Shown: piece after piece, positions 7,312-15,941 of the stretch
Position numbering within the stretch: the first letter of the stretch is position 1
Layout: every line of letters begins with the position of its first letter
DNA from: Arthrobacter globiformis NBRC 12137
GTDB taxonomy: Bacteria; Actinomycetota; Actinomycetes; Actinomycetales; Micrococcaceae
DNA: 64,000 nucleotides
Direction: 5' to 3'
NCBI RefSeq assembly: GCF_000238915.1
Contig: NZ_BAEG01000027.1
Span: 148,938-212,937 of the forward strand
The notes under the pieces: model-generated
The model's input: only the letters and a program-made list of their open reading frames with translations
What the model was told of the DNA's origin: nothing
Database searches by the model: none
Translations under genes and position numbers: made by a program

Positions 7312-9987
7312 ATGAAGGGCGACACCAGCACAATGCACCAGAGAAAATTTGGCAGACTACAGCTATGTACCGCATTGACCGTGGCCGGTCTCAGCCTGGC
7401 CACGGTACTCGCCGGAGCAGCGACGGCAACGGCGGCGGCAACGGCGGCGAACACTGCCGGCGACGAGCAGTTTCGGCCGGCATATCACTACACGCCACAG
7501 CAGAACTGGATGAACGATCCCAACGGGATGGTGTTCTACAAGGGCGTCTACCACCTCTACTACCAGCACAATCCGTCCGGCAACCAGTGGGGCAACATGT
7601 CCTGGGGACACGCCACGTCAACAGATCTGGTGCACTGGAAGGAACAGCCCCTGGCCATCGCCACGGACGACCAGCAGGACATCTTCTCCGGCAGCGTGGT
7701 GGTGGACAAGAACAACAGCTCCGGCCTGGGCACGGCCGAGAACCCTCCTCTGGTGGCGATCTTCACCAGCGCTTACAAGGACGCCTCACCGTACAAAGGG
7801 CTACAGGCACAATCCCTTGCCTACAGCCTGGATGAGGGCAAGACCTGGACCAAGTACAGCGGCAACCCGGTGCTGAACCGCAACTCGGCGAACTTCCGGG
7901 ACCCAAAGGTGTTTTGGTACGACTCCCCCGGCGGAGGCGGCTACTGGGTGATGACTGCCGTCGAGGCCACCGAGCACAAGGTGGTGCTGTACAAGTCCGG
8001 CAACCTCAAGGACTGGACGCAGCTCAGCGAGTTCGGCCCGGCGAATGCCACGGGCGGGCTCTGGGAATGCCCCGACCTGTTTCCGCTTGCCGTCGACGGC
8101 GACCCCGCGAACGTCAAGTGGGTGATGGTGGTCAACATCAACCCGGGAGGCGTGGCCGGCGGCTCGGCAGGGCAGTATTTCGTGGGCAATTTCGACGGCA
8201 CCACATTCACCTCGGAGACAACGAAGGCCAGTGACGCGCTGCCCGCGGGCACTCCCCTGGCAGGCTTCAACGACGGCACGTACAACGGCTGGACGGTGAA
8301 CAACGAACCCGGCAACTGGAAGGACGGGCCATTCGCCGGGGCACCCGCCTCCGGCACGATTGCCGGGCAGAACGCCGTCACCGGCTTTGCCGGCGCCGGC
8401 CTGATCAATTCATTCAACGACGGCGACTGGCCGCTGGGATCGATGACCTCGCCGCAGTTCACCGTGGACAGCGATTACCTCAACTTCCTGGTGGGCGGCG
8501 GACAGCACCCGCGGGTCTCGGACAAGCTGGACAACACCCCGCCACCCGGGGACCTGTTGTTCAACGGCTTTGAGGTACCGGACGGCTCCACGCTGGCCGA
8601 CGCCGGGTGGACAGGAACCGGGGATCTGGCCCCGGTGTTCCAGCCGGCGACCTCCGGCGGCGACTTCTATATCGGCGCCAAGCGGATCAACACGTTCGAT
8701 ACGGCAGGCGCGCCCGGCGACGACAGGCAGGGAAGCCTGACGTCGCCGTCGTTCACGGTAAACCGGAACTTCATGAGCATGCTGGTGGGCGGCGGACACC
8801 GCACGGCCGGCTCCGGGCAGACGCTGGAAGCGCAGCTGCTGGTGAATGGCAACGTGGTCCGCAGCCTCGCCGGCGATGACGCTGGAGCCCTGAATTGGAA
8901 GGGCTGGGACGTATCCGAGTTCGCCGGGCAGCAGGCACAGCTGCGGATCGTGGACCAGGCCACCGGCGGCTGGGGACACCTCACCCTGGACCACGTCATG
9001 CTGACGGACCAGGCCGCAGTACCCCGTTCCGATGAGACCACCGTCAACCTCGTGGTGGACGGCAAGGTGGTCAGGTCGGCCACCGGGGCTAACAGCGAGG
9101 TCCTGGACTGGGCGTCGTGGAACGTTTCCGAGTTCAGGGGGCGGCAGGCCAGCATCCGGGTGGTGGACAACAACCGCTTCGGCTGGGGCCACATCCTGGC
9201 CGACGAGTTCGTCGCCTCCCCGCAGCCGGCCACGCCGCGGGTCCAGACCTACGACTGGCTCGACTACGGCCGGGACTACTACGCGTCCGTGTCCTTCAAC
9301 AACATGCCGCAGAGCAAGCGCATCATGCTCGGCTGGATGAACAACTGGGACTACGCCAACAACATTCCAACCTCGCCCTGGCGCAGCTCCATGTCCCTGC
9401 CGCGGGAAGTGGCACTCACGCAGACGGCCAATGGTCCACGGCTGACGCAGAAGGCAGTCCAGCAGGTGGATGGCCTCGGCACAAGGGAAAGCTACGCCGA
9501 AAAGCGGGCGCGGAACATTCCCGCCGGCACCCACGCGCTGCCGTCTGCGGCCTCGGGCGACGTGCAGCGGATCGACGTGACGTTCGCCCCCGGATCAGCG
9601 TCCAAGGCCGGGATCACAGTGCTGGGGAACGGCAATAAATCGACGGTCATCGGCTACGACAAGGCAGCCGGGGAGCTGTACATCGACCGAAGCAACTCCG
9701 GCAGCACTGACTTCCACCCGCTCTTCGTTTCGGTGGACTCCGCCCCCGTGACCGTGGACGCCAGCGGCAACGTGACGCTGCGCATCTACGTGGACCGGTC
9801 CTCGGTGGAGGTGTTCGCCCAGAACGGCCTGCGGACCATTACGGACCAGGTCTTCCCTGAACAGGGCGCCAACCAGGTAGCACTCTTCGCCGAAGGGGGA
9901 ACCGCCCGCCTGAAGTCACTGACCGTCACGCCGCTCAGCCGGTCCATGTTCCTGGCAGCGCAAGTGCCCACCAAGAACAGGAAGTAA
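7312..9987 (+). CDS. Secreted GH32 fructan hydrolase (levanase/inulinase type) with large internal insertion
   Basis: 891 aa with a Sec signal peptide (about residues 8-45). GH32 catalytic motifs are intact: WMNDPNG nucleophile D69, FRDP stabiliser D197 and WEC acid/base E252. The last propeller blade (WLDYGRDYYA from about residue 647) and the C-terminal beta-sandwich (VDRSSVEVF) are also present. Between residues about 300 and 645 lies an insertion built from a duplicated module (LVGGG and VSEF...GWGH signatures occur twice). ATG at 7312 follows GGGAGGGGAAAGG; an internal ATG at 7333 is possible. It should release fructose (and glucose if sucrose is cut) outside the cell for the ABC importer downstream. 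Controlled by the palindrome at 7267. Levan versus inulin preference cannot be read from sequence. Confidence 0.92.
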   Translation: MKGDTSTMHQRKFGRLQLCTALTVAGLSLATVLAGAATATAAATAANTAGDEQFRPAYHYTPQQNWMNDPNGMVFYKGVYHLYYQHNPSGNQWGNMSWGHATSTDLVHWKEQPLAIATDDQQDIFSGSVVVDKNNSSGLGTAENPPLVAIFTSAYKDASPYKGLQAQSLAYSLDEGKTWTKYSGNPVLNRNSANFRDPKVFWYDSPGGGGYWVMTAVEATEHKVVLYKSGNLKDWTQLSEFGPANATGGLWECPDLFPLAVDGDPANVKWVMVVNINPGGVAGGSAGQYFVGNFDGTTFTSETTKASDALPAGTPLAGFNDGTYNGWTVNNEPGNWKDGPFAGAPASGTIAGQNAVTGFAGAGLINSFNDGDWPLGSMTSPQFTVDSDYLNFLVGGGQHPRVSDKLDNTPPPGDLLFNGFEVPDGSTLADAGWTGTGDLAPVFQPATSGGDFYIGAKRINTFDTAGAPGDDRQGSLTSPSFTVNRNFMSMLVGGGHRTAGSGQTLEAQLLVNGNVVRSLAGDDAGALNWKGWDVSEFAGQQAQLRIVDQATGGWGHLTLDHVMLTDQAAVPRSDETTVNLVVDGKVVRSATGANSEVLDWASWNVSEFRGRQASIRVVDNNRFGWGHILADEFVASPQPATPRVQTYDWLDYGRDYYASVSFNNMPQSKRIMLGWMNNWDYANNIPTSPWRSSMSLPREVALTQTANGPRLTQKAVQQVDGLGTRESYAEKRARNIPAGTHALPSAASGDVQRIDVTFAPGSASKAGITVLGNGNKSTVIGYDKAAGELYIDRSNSGSTDFHPLFVSVDSAPVTVDASGNVTLRIYVDRSSVEVFAQNGLRTITDQVFPEQGANQVALFAEGGTARLKSLTVTPLSRSMFLAAQVPTKNRK

Positions 9988-10003
9988 GGGCCGCTAAACG
10001 GGA

Positions 10004-10036
10004 GGCCGGTGTCCGCAGAACCTGCGGACACCGGCC
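10004..10036 (+). terminator. Intrinsic terminator after the GH32 gene
   Basis: Perfect 15-bp stem: GGCCGGTGTCCGCAG (10004-10018), loop AAC, and CTGCGGACACCGGCC (10022-10036), followed by TTGTTC. It lies 17 nt after the stop codon. Confidence 0.9.
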
Positions 10037-10107
10037 TTGTTCGTGCCGGACCGGGCCGTTACGCACCGCCCTGGCCGGGCGGTCTTTGTGGTGAGGCGGC
10101 GCCGGGT

Positions 10108-10401
10108 TTAGTGGACCGGCTGCAGCCAGGTCAGCACCGACCCGTCCTCCTCGATGTGGTCCGCAAGCTCCCCGTTGAACCGGGCACCGTAGTCCGCCGT
10201 GATGTGTTCCTGGAAGGCTGCCTCGTCGCGATACACCTCGAAAACGAAGTACTCCCGGGGGTTGCTTTCCCGGGTGTACGGCAGGAACAGCTGGTTGCCG
10301 GGCTCACGGCGCACCTGTTCGGTGAGTTCGCGCATCATTTCGGCAACCCGGGCTTCGCTGCCGGGCTTGACGGTGAATTCGGCGTAGAGCGTCTTGGTCA
10401 T
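10108..10401 (-). CDS. Antibiotic biosynthesis monooxygenase (ABM) fold protein
   Basis: 97-aa ferredoxin-like dimeric ABM/YgiN-type protein; YAEFTVKPGSEARVAEMMREL and YFVFEVYRDEAAFQEHI fit the family. Members include quinol monooxygenases and LsrG, so no precise reaction can be named. ATG at 10401 has AGGAGAACC in front; the frame extends further upstream but that part is not family-like. It starts 43 nt after the lacI stop on the same strand and is probably co-transcribed with it, linking it to the fructose regulon. Confidence 0.82.
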   Translation of the reverse strand: MTKTLYAEFTVKPGSEARVAEMMRELTEQVRREPGNQLFLPYTRESNPREYFVFEVYRDEAAFQEHITADYGARFNGELADHIEEDGSVLTWLQPVH

Positions 10402-10444
10402 GGTTCTCCTGTCGGGGCGGGTTTTGAGGGTTCGGTGGTTTGGT

Positions 10445-11497
10445 TCATTCCGGCGGGGGCAGTTCGCCGGACCCGCGGGTAATGAGCTCTGAGGGGACGA
10501 CGTACGTCTGCGCCGCGCCGTGGTCGCCGTCGATCCGGGCCAGAAGGCGTTCGGCGGCGAGTTTTCCGATCCGGTCAGGGTGCTGGGCAATCACGGTCAC
10601 GCCTGGCTCCATCATGTCGGCCAGGGTGAAGTCGTCGAAGCCTACGAGGGCAACGCGCTTGCTGGCGCCGAGCTCTTTCAGCGCCCGCATAACCCCGAAC
10701 GTGACGAGGTTCTGACTGGAGAAGATGGCCGTGGGCGGGTCCTCCGACGTCAGCAACTGAAGGGCGGCCCGCCTCGCCGAATCCTCGTCGTGAAGGCCTT
10801 CAAGCACCGGAACCGAGGAGGTCGCGATGCCCGCCCTGCCGACTTCTTCGATGAAGCCGCGCCGGCGTTCGCGGGCAGTCTGGATATCTGTACGGTCACC
10901 GAGATAGGCGAGCTTCGAGTGGCCCTGTGCAATCAGGTGGCTGGCGGCCATGGCTGATCCGACCGCGTTGTCCGTCACCACTGCGTCCGCCTCGATGCCC
11001 ACGGGTTCGCGGTCGATGAAAACCATGGGCAGATCGCGTGAGTGCTCCGGAATGACATAGGACTGGCTTTTCGCGATAGGCGTCAGGACCAGGCCGTCCA
11101 CGCGCCTGCCCAGGAAGGCGGCAACCAGGGCCTTCTCCCTTTCGGGGTCGTCATCAAGGCTGGCTGCGAAGACCGCAATGCCTCGGGCGGCCAGGGAGTC
11201 CTCCAGGGCGCGGTGAATCTCACCACTGAAGGGGTTGGACACGCTTGGCAGCAGGAGTCCGATGGAAAGGGTCCGGCGCCCGGCCCGGCGAAGGCTTCCC
11301 GCTGCCATGTCCAGCTGGTAATTGAGCTGCTGGGAGGCGCCGAGCACGCGCTGGCGGGTTTCCTCGGACACCCCCGGTTCATCGTTCATCACCCGGGAGA
11401 CGGTCTTGATGCCGACGCCCGCCAGTGCCGCGACGTGGCGCATGGTGGGCCGGTTCTTTGTCGTATCAGGCTGGTAACGATTAGACATCGTTGTCAT
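10445..11497 (-). CDS. LacI-family repressor of the fructan/fructose regulon
   Basis: 350 aa. N-terminal LacI helix-turn-helix (MRHVAALAGVGIKTVSRVMN, about residues 19-38) and hinge, then a periplasmic-binding-protein-like effector domain (GLLLPSVSNPFSG, VALVGFDDF). ATG at 11497 has AAGGA eight bases upstream. The start codon region itself contains GACATCGTTGTC, so the gene is probably autorepressed. It is divergent from frcB, and matching operators precede frcB and the secreted GH32 gene. The likely inducer is fructose or a phosphorylated derivative (inference). Confidence 0.92.
   Translation of the reverse strand: MTTMSNRYQPDTTKNRPTMRHVAALAGVGIKTVSRVMNDEPGVSEETRQRVLGASQQLNYQLDMAAGSLRRAGRRTLSIGLLLPSVSNPFSGEIHRALEDSLAARGIAVFAASLDDDPEREKALVAAFLGRRVDGLVLTPIAKSQSYVIPEHSRDLPMVFIDREPVGIEADAVVTDNAVGSAMAASHLIAQGHSKLAYLGDRTDIQTARERRRGFIEEVGRAGIATSSVPVLEGLHDEDSARRAALQLLTSEDPPTAIFSSQNLVTFGVMRALKELGASKRVALVGFDDFTLADMMEPGVTVIAQHPDRIGKLAAERLLARIDGDHGAAQTYVVPSELITRGSGELPPPE
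11484..11495. promoter_or_regulatory. LacI-family operator overlapping the lacI start
   Basis: GACATCGTTGTC, one mismatch per half from the perfect palindrome at 7268-7279. It overlaps codons 1-4 of the repressor gene. Because it is inside coding sequence it could be coincidence, but the identical 12-mer recurs 78 bp away at 11562-11573. Confidence 0.6.
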
Positions 11498-11525
11498 TCA
11501 TTGGTCCTTCATCATCGAATTTCTC

Positions 11526-11554
11526 TTGACTGTACCTTGTGATGTTGATTACAT
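11526..11554 (+). promoter_or_regulatory. Putative frcB promoter
   Basis: TTGACT (11526-11531), 17-bp spacer, TTACAT (11549-11554). Transcription would begin near 11561, exactly at the LacI-type operator. Confidence 0.55.
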
Positions 11555-11560
11555 GATGCA

Positions 11561-11574
11561 TGACATCGTTGTCA
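11561..11574. promoter_or_regulatory. LacI-family operator upstream of frcB
   Basis: TGACATCGTTGTCA, a 14-bp near-palindrome with central CG, lying at the predicted transcription start of the frc operon. It shares its 12-bp core with the site in the divergent lacI start and differs in one base from the GH32 operator. Confidence 0.78.
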
Positions 11575-11607
11575 GGCACCAGAAGTGCCACGAAAACAGG
11601 AGATTCA

Positions 11608-12726
11608 ATGTTGAGTTCCAAAGCCCCGCGGACAGTTACTCACCGCCTGCTTGCCATCGGTGCAGTCCTGACCCTCGGCACGCTCAGCCTCACCGCTTGC
11701 GGCGGGAGTTCGTCAACCACCTCGCCAGCCGGAACATCATCGGGTGAGAAGGTCGGCGTGTCCCTGATCGTCAAGACCACCTCAAACCCGTTCTTCGTTT
11801 CCATGCAGGACGGCGCCAAGAAGGCCGCCGAAACCGACGGCGTGGACCTCAAGCTCGCAGCCGGCAAGGCCGACGGCGACGAAGAGACCCAGATCCAGGC
11901 GATCGAAAACGCAATCTCCAAGGGCGACAAGGGCATCCTCATCACGCCCAACGGCCCTTCGGTTGTCGATGCGCTAAAGAAGGCCAAGGATGCCGGGCTG
12001 TTCGTCATCGCCCTGGACACCCCGCCGGACCCCGCCGACGCCGCCGACATCACCTTCGCCACCGACAACTTCGCCGCGGGTGAGCTGATCGGCAAGTGGA
12101 CCGCCGCCCAGCTCGGCGGAAAGAAGGCCACCATCGCGCTGCTGGACCTGTTCGACGACAAGGTCGTCTCCGTGGACTACAACCGGGACCAGGGCTTCCT
12201 CACCGGCCTCGGCATCGACACCGCGGACAAGAAGAAGAACGGTGACGAAGCCAAGACCGGCAAATACACCGGCGGCAAGGGCGGCGACTACGAGATCGTG
12301 GGCAGCCAGGCAAGCCAGGGCGCCGAGGACGGCGGCCGGACCGCCATGGAGACCCTCCTCGCCAAGAACCCGAACGTCAACGTTGTTTACACCATCAACG
12401 AGCCGGCCGCGGCAGGCGCCTTCGAAGCCCTGAAGTCGGCGGGCAAGGAAAAGGACGTTCTGGTGGTCTCGGTGGACGGCGGCTGCTCGGGCGTCAACAA
12501 CGTCAAGGCCGGCGTCATCGGCGCCACCGCCCAGCAGTACCCGGTGAAGATGGCCGAACTGGGCGTCAAGGCCATCGTTGAGCTGGCCAAGACCGGTAAG
12601 AAGCCGGCCAACTCACCAGGCCTGGACTTCTACAACACCGGTGTCGAGCTCGTCACGGATAAGGCCGCCGACGGCGTCAAGAGCATCACCACGTCCGAGG
12701 CCTCCAAGATCTGCTGGGGCAAGTAG
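11608..12726 (+). CDS. frcB: Sugar ABC transporter substrate-binding lipoprotein (fructose/ribose family)
   Basis: 372-aa lipoprotein with a signal peptide and lipobox LTAC, followed by a Ser/Thr/Gly linker. The mature part is a Peripla_BP_4 sugar-binding protein (VGVSLIVKTTSNPFFVSMQDGA; NGPSVVDALKKAKDAGLFVIALDT; VVSVDGGCSGV). ATG at 11608 has AGGAG seven bases upstream; the longer frame from 11560 would spoil the signal peptide. First gene of frcB-frcC-frcA-frcK, downstream of the LacI operator at 11561. Fructose specificity is inferred from linkage to a fructan hydrolase and PfkB kinase, and from the matching gene order of the rhizobial frcBCAK system. Confidence 0.88.
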   Translation: MLSSKAPRTVTHRLLAIGAVLTLGTLSLTACGGSSSTTSPAGTSSGEKVGVSLIVKTTSNPFFVSMQDGAKKAAETDGVDLKLAAGKADGDEETQIQAIENAISKGDKGILITPNGPSVVDALKKAKDAGLFVIALDTPPDPADAADITFATDNFAAGELIGKWTAAQLGGKKATIALLDLFDDKVVSVDYNRDQGFLTGLGIDTADKKKNGDEAKTGKYTGGKGGDYEIVGSQASQGAEDGGRTAMETLLAKNPNVNVVYTINEPAAAGAFEALKSAGKEKDVLVVSVDGGCSGVNNVKAGVIGATAQQYPVKMAELGVKAIVELAKTGKKPANSPGLDFYNTGVELVTDKAADGVKSITTSEASKICWGK

Positions 12727-12744
12727 CCAGCACAGCCCTCGCAC

Positions 12745-12782
12745 CGCGGGAAGGTGCTGAAGATGCAGTACCTTCCCGCGGT
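12745..12782 (+). promoter_or_regulatory. Intercistronic stem-loop between frcB and frcC
   Basis: CCGCGGGAAGGT (12745-12756) pairs perfectly with ACCTTCCCGCGG (12771-12782). A G-T wobble and CTG/CAG extend the stem to 16 pairs closing a six-base loop. No T-run follows. Such stems after binding-protein genes commonly protect the upstream mRNA or partly attenuate, giving excess binding protein over permease. Confidence 0.75.
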
Positions 12783-12860
12783 CCACAGCAGGAGAATTTA
12801 ACTGCAAAATCAGCAGCCGCCGCACCAGCCCCAGCAGGACCTTGAAGTTCAGGAGCAACC

Positions 12861-13907
12861 GTGACCCAGCAACAGACCGCCGGCCCGCCCGCCGCAGGCC
12901 ATGCCGACCCGGCCGAGGAATTCCTCGACCGCCAGACCCCGCTTAGCCGTATCCGCAACGTCCTCCACCGCTATCCAGCACTCAGCCCGGCCATCGTCCT
13001 GCTTGTTGCGGTGGTGGTCTTCGGCCTCCTCAATGAGAGGTTCCTGCGGGTCGAGAACCTGTCCCTGATCACCCAGCAGGTCTCAGTGGTGGGAACCCTC
13101 GCCATCGCCCAGACCCTTATCATCCTCACCGCCGGCATCGATCTCTCCGTGGGCGCCGTGATGATCCTCGCGTCCATGGTGGTTGCTCAGCTGGCCGTCG
13201 GCAGCGGCACGCCGGCGCCGCTCGCCCTCCTCCTCGGCCTCATCGTGGGTCTGGCCGCAGGGGCGCTGAACGGTTTCCTGGTCACCAGGTTCCGGCTCCC
13301 CCCGTTCATCGTCACGCTCGGAACGCTGAACATCTTCATCGCCGTGACGCTTCTCTACTCCGGCGGCTCCACAGTCCGCGGCTCGGCCATGCCCGGCCTG
13401 CTGACGTGGATGGGCAGCACGTTCCCGGTCGGACCCGTCCGGATCTCCACCGGCGTGGTCATGATGCTCCTGCTCTATGTCGCGGTCGCCTTCATCCTCG
13501 GCAAGACCGCCTGGGGCCGGCACGTCTACGCGGTGGGCGATGACAAGGAAGCCGCCCGCCTGGCCGGTATCCCGGTGAACCGGGTCCTGATGAGCGTATA
13601 CCTCGCCGCCGGGGCCGTGCTGGCCATCGGTGCGTGGATCCAGATCGGCCGCACGAACGCAGCCAGCCCCAACGCCGGAGTGGACCTGAACCTCGACTCC
13701 ATCACCGCCGTCGTCATCGGCGGAACCAGCCTCTTTGGCGGACGCGGCTCCATCTGGGGCTCCCTCCTCGGGGCGCTGATCGTCGGGGTGTTCCGCAACG
13801 GCCTCTCGCTGGCGGGCCTGGATGTGCTCTACCAGACCCTTGCCGTGGGCATCCTCATCATCCTCGCTGTGTCCATCGACCAGTGGATCCGAAAGGTGAA
13901 ATCATGA
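12861..13907 (+). CDS. frcC: Sugar ABC transporter permease
   Basis: 348-aa BPD_transp_2 (RbsC/FrcC-like) inner-membrane permease with about 8-10 hydrophobic segments. Family features: IAQTLIILTAGIDLSVGAVM, FIVTLGTLNIF, YAVGDDKEAARLAGIPVNR (coupling region to the ATPase) and IGGTSLFGGRGS. GTG start at 12861 follows AGGAG. The stop overlaps the ATG of the ATPase gene by 4 bp, so the two are translationally coupled. It forms the channel for the sugar bound by the upstream lipoprotein. Confidence 0.92.
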   Translation: MTQQQTAGPPAAGHADPAEEFLDRQTPLSRIRNVLHRYPALSPAIVLLVAVVVFGLLNERFLRVENLSLITQQVSVVGTLAIAQTLIILTAGIDLSVGAVMILASMVVAQLAVGSGTPAPLALLLGLIVGLAAGALNGFLVTRFRLPPFIVTLGTLNIFIAVTLLYSGGSTVRGSAMPGLLTWMGSTFPVGPVRISTGVVMMLLLYVAVAFILGKTAWGRHVYAVGDDKEAARLAGIPVNRVLMSVYLAAGAVLAIGAWIQIGRTNAASPNAGVDLNLDSITAVVIGGTSLFGGRGSIWGSLLGALIVGVFRNGLSLAGLDVLYQTLAVGILIILAVSIDQWIRKVKS

Positions 13908-14698
13908 CCGCCACAGAATTCCAACCGGCTAAGACCCCGGTCCGCCAGCCGATCCTGCAGGCAAGGGACCTCGTCAAGACCTTCGGACGCGTCGTGGGCC
14001 TGGACGGCGTCAGCCTCGATCTGTACCCGGGCGAAGTCCTGGCGATCATCGGCGACAACGGCGCAGGAAAGTCCACGCTCATCAAGTGCCTCACCGGCGC
14101 AGAGGTCCCGGACTCCGGCGAACTGAAGGTCTCCGGACAGACCGTCCACTTCAAGCGCCCGCAGGACGCCCGGGTACACGGCATCGAAACTGTCTACCAG
14201 AACCTGGCCGTGTCACCCGCGCTCGATGTTGCCTCCAACCTCTTCCTGGGCCGCGAAGAACGGCTCCCCGGCCCGCTGGGGAAGCTCTTCCGCGTCCTTG
14301 ACACCAAGGGCATGCGCCGCAAGGCCAAGGAGGAACTGACCCGGCTCGGCATCTCCACGCTCCAGGACGTGACCGTCCCCGTGGAAAACCTGTCCGGCGG
14401 CCAGCGGCAGGCCGTGGCTGTGGCCCGCGCCGCCGCGTTCGGCTCCAAGGTGGTTGTCCTCGATGAGCCGACGGCTGCCCTCGGCGTCCGGGAGTCGAAC
14501 CAGGTCCTGCAGCTGGTCCGCGATCTCCGGGACCGCGGCCTCCCGGTCATCCTGATCAGCCACAACATGCCCCACGTGTTCGATGTCGCCGACCGCATCC
14601 ACATCCAGCGGCTCGGGAAGTGCGCCGCCACCATCACCCCTCAGTCGCACAGCATGACCGACGCCGTCGCGATCATGACCGGTGCCGCCACAGCCTGA
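13904..14698 (+). CDS. frcA: Sugar ABC transporter ATP-binding protein (single NBD)
   Basis: 264 aa. Walker A GDNGAGKST (residues 50-58), signature LSGGQ (about 163) and Walker B VVVLDEP (D187, E188). Only one nucleotide-binding domain is present, unlike RbsA or XylG, which carry two; this is the FrcA type. ATG overlaps the permease stop (ATGA). It energises import through frcC. Confidence 0.92.
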   Translation: MTATEFQPAKTPVRQPILQARDLVKTFGRVVGLDGVSLDLYPGEVLAIIGDNGAGKSTLIKCLTGAEVPDSGELKVSGQTVHFKRPQDARVHGIETVYQNLAVSPALDVASNLFLGREERLPGPLGKLFRVLDTKGMRRKAKEELTRLGISTLQDVTVPVENLSGGQRQAVAVARAAAFGSKVVVLDEPTAALGVRESNQVLQLVRDLRDRGLPVILISHNMPHVFDVADRIHIQRLGKCAATITPQSHSMTDAVAIMTGAATA

Positions 14699-14767
14699 CC
14701 GGCCAGCGCTACCGAAAACCCCGCCTTACCAAACCAGCGCCACCTTAGAACCAGCACGTCACCACTT

Positions 14768-14799
14768 CCGTCCGCGGGCCGGCTTCGGCCCGCGGACGG
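14768..14799 (+). promoter_or_regulatory. Intercistronic stem-loop between frcA and the kinase gene
   Basis: CCGTCCGCGGGCC (14768-14780), loop GGCTTC, and GGCCCGCGGACGG (14787-14799): a perfect 13-bp stem ending 18 bp before the GTG start. No T-run. It could set the ratio of kinase to transporter expression or protect the mRNA. Confidence 0.7.
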
Positions 14800-14817
14800 C
14801 TCCATGAAAGGCCCACC

Positions 14818-15828
14818 GTGATCCCAACCGCAAACCCCGGAACCGCCAACGCAGGACCTGCCGACTCAGCAACCCGCGCAGCAACGCCGGAAGTCATCGT
14901 CATCGGTGAAGCGCTGGTGGACGTCGTTGCCTCTGCGGAAGGTGCCGTTGAGCACCCGGGCGGATCGCCGTCGAACGTTGCCTACGGGCTGGGCCTGCTC
15001 GGCATCCGGACAGCGCTGCTCACCTCCATCGGCGACGACGACCGCGGGCGGGCCATCGAGGCGCACCTGCAGCGCGCCGGCGTCGCACTCCTGCCCGGCT
15101 CCAGGACACCGGGACGGACGGCCAGCGCCACCGCGACGCTGGCCGCAGACGGCTCCGCAACCTACGACTTCGACATCCGCTGGGAATTGCCTGCGGTGGC
15201 CCCGGCATCCCTTCCCAAGGTGCTCCACACCGGTTCGATCGCGACCTTCCTGGCTCCGGGCGCGGCAGCAGTCAGGACCCTCCTGGAGCAGGCACACCGC
15301 GAGTGCGTGGTCACCTACGATCCCAACATCCGCCCCGCACTCCTCGGCAGCCAGGCTGAGGCCCGGACCATTTTCGAGGAGCTGGTCCCGCTCACCGATG
15401 TGGTCAAGCTCAGCGACGAGGATGCCAGGTGGCTGTACCCGGACCTGCAGCTCGAGGACACCGCAGCACGAATCCTGGGGCTGGGTGCGGGGCTCGCGGT
15501 GGTCACGCGCGGTTCCGAGGGATCACTGCTTGCCACTGCCGACCTGCAGCTGACAGTGCCGGCCGTCCGGTCCGCCGTGGCCGACACCATCGGCGCCGGG
15601 GATTCCTACATGGCGGCGCTGATCTACGGACTGCTTGCGCGTGGAACCGACGGCCTGGCGCCGGCCGTCCTGGAAACCTTGGGACGCACCGCCTCGAAGG
15701 CCGCCGCGATCACCGTGCGCCGCCCCGGAGCCAATCCGCCTACGGCGGCCGAGCTCCTGGCGGACCTGCCTGAAGACACTGCACCCGAGGGTGCAGCACC
15801 CGCGGAGGTGGCCCCCGCCGCCGTCTAA
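14818..15828 (+). CDS. frcK: PfkB-family carbohydrate kinase (probable fructokinase)
   Basis: 336 aa of the ribokinase/PfkB fold. N-terminal VIVIGEALVDVV and HPGGSPSNVAYGLGLLG bind sugar; the C-terminal motif DTIGAGDSYMAAL holds the catalytic base D262 and anion hole. GTG at 14818 follows GAAAGG. As last gene of the frc operon it would phosphorylate imported fructose with ATP. The C-terminal 25 residues are a Pro/Ala-rich tail of no evident function. Other PfkB substrates cannot be excluded from sequence alone. Confidence 0.85.
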   Translation: MIPTANPGTANAGPADSATRAATPEVIVIGEALVDVVASAEGAVEHPGGSPSNVAYGLGLLGIRTALLTSIGDDDRGRAIEAHLQRAGVALLPGSRTPGRTASATATLAADGSATYDFDIRWELPAVAPASLPKVLHTGSIATFLAPGAAAVRTLLEQAHRECVVTYDPNIRPALLGSQAEARTIFEELVPLTDVVKLSDEDARWLYPDLQLEDTAARILGLGAGLAVVTRGSEGSLLATADLQLTVPAVRSAVADTIGAGDSYMAALIYGLLARGTDGLAPAVLETLGRTASKAAAITVRRPGANPPTAAELLADLPEDTAPEGAAPAEVAPAAV

Positions 15829-15941
15829 GAGAGCCGTCGACTAAGGATCGCGCGGGCAGGTCAGGGACGGCGACGAGCGCCGCCACACGCGGGCCGGGAA
15901 ATTGCCGCATCCGAGCCGGGCGTCTCCGTACACTGAGGTTC

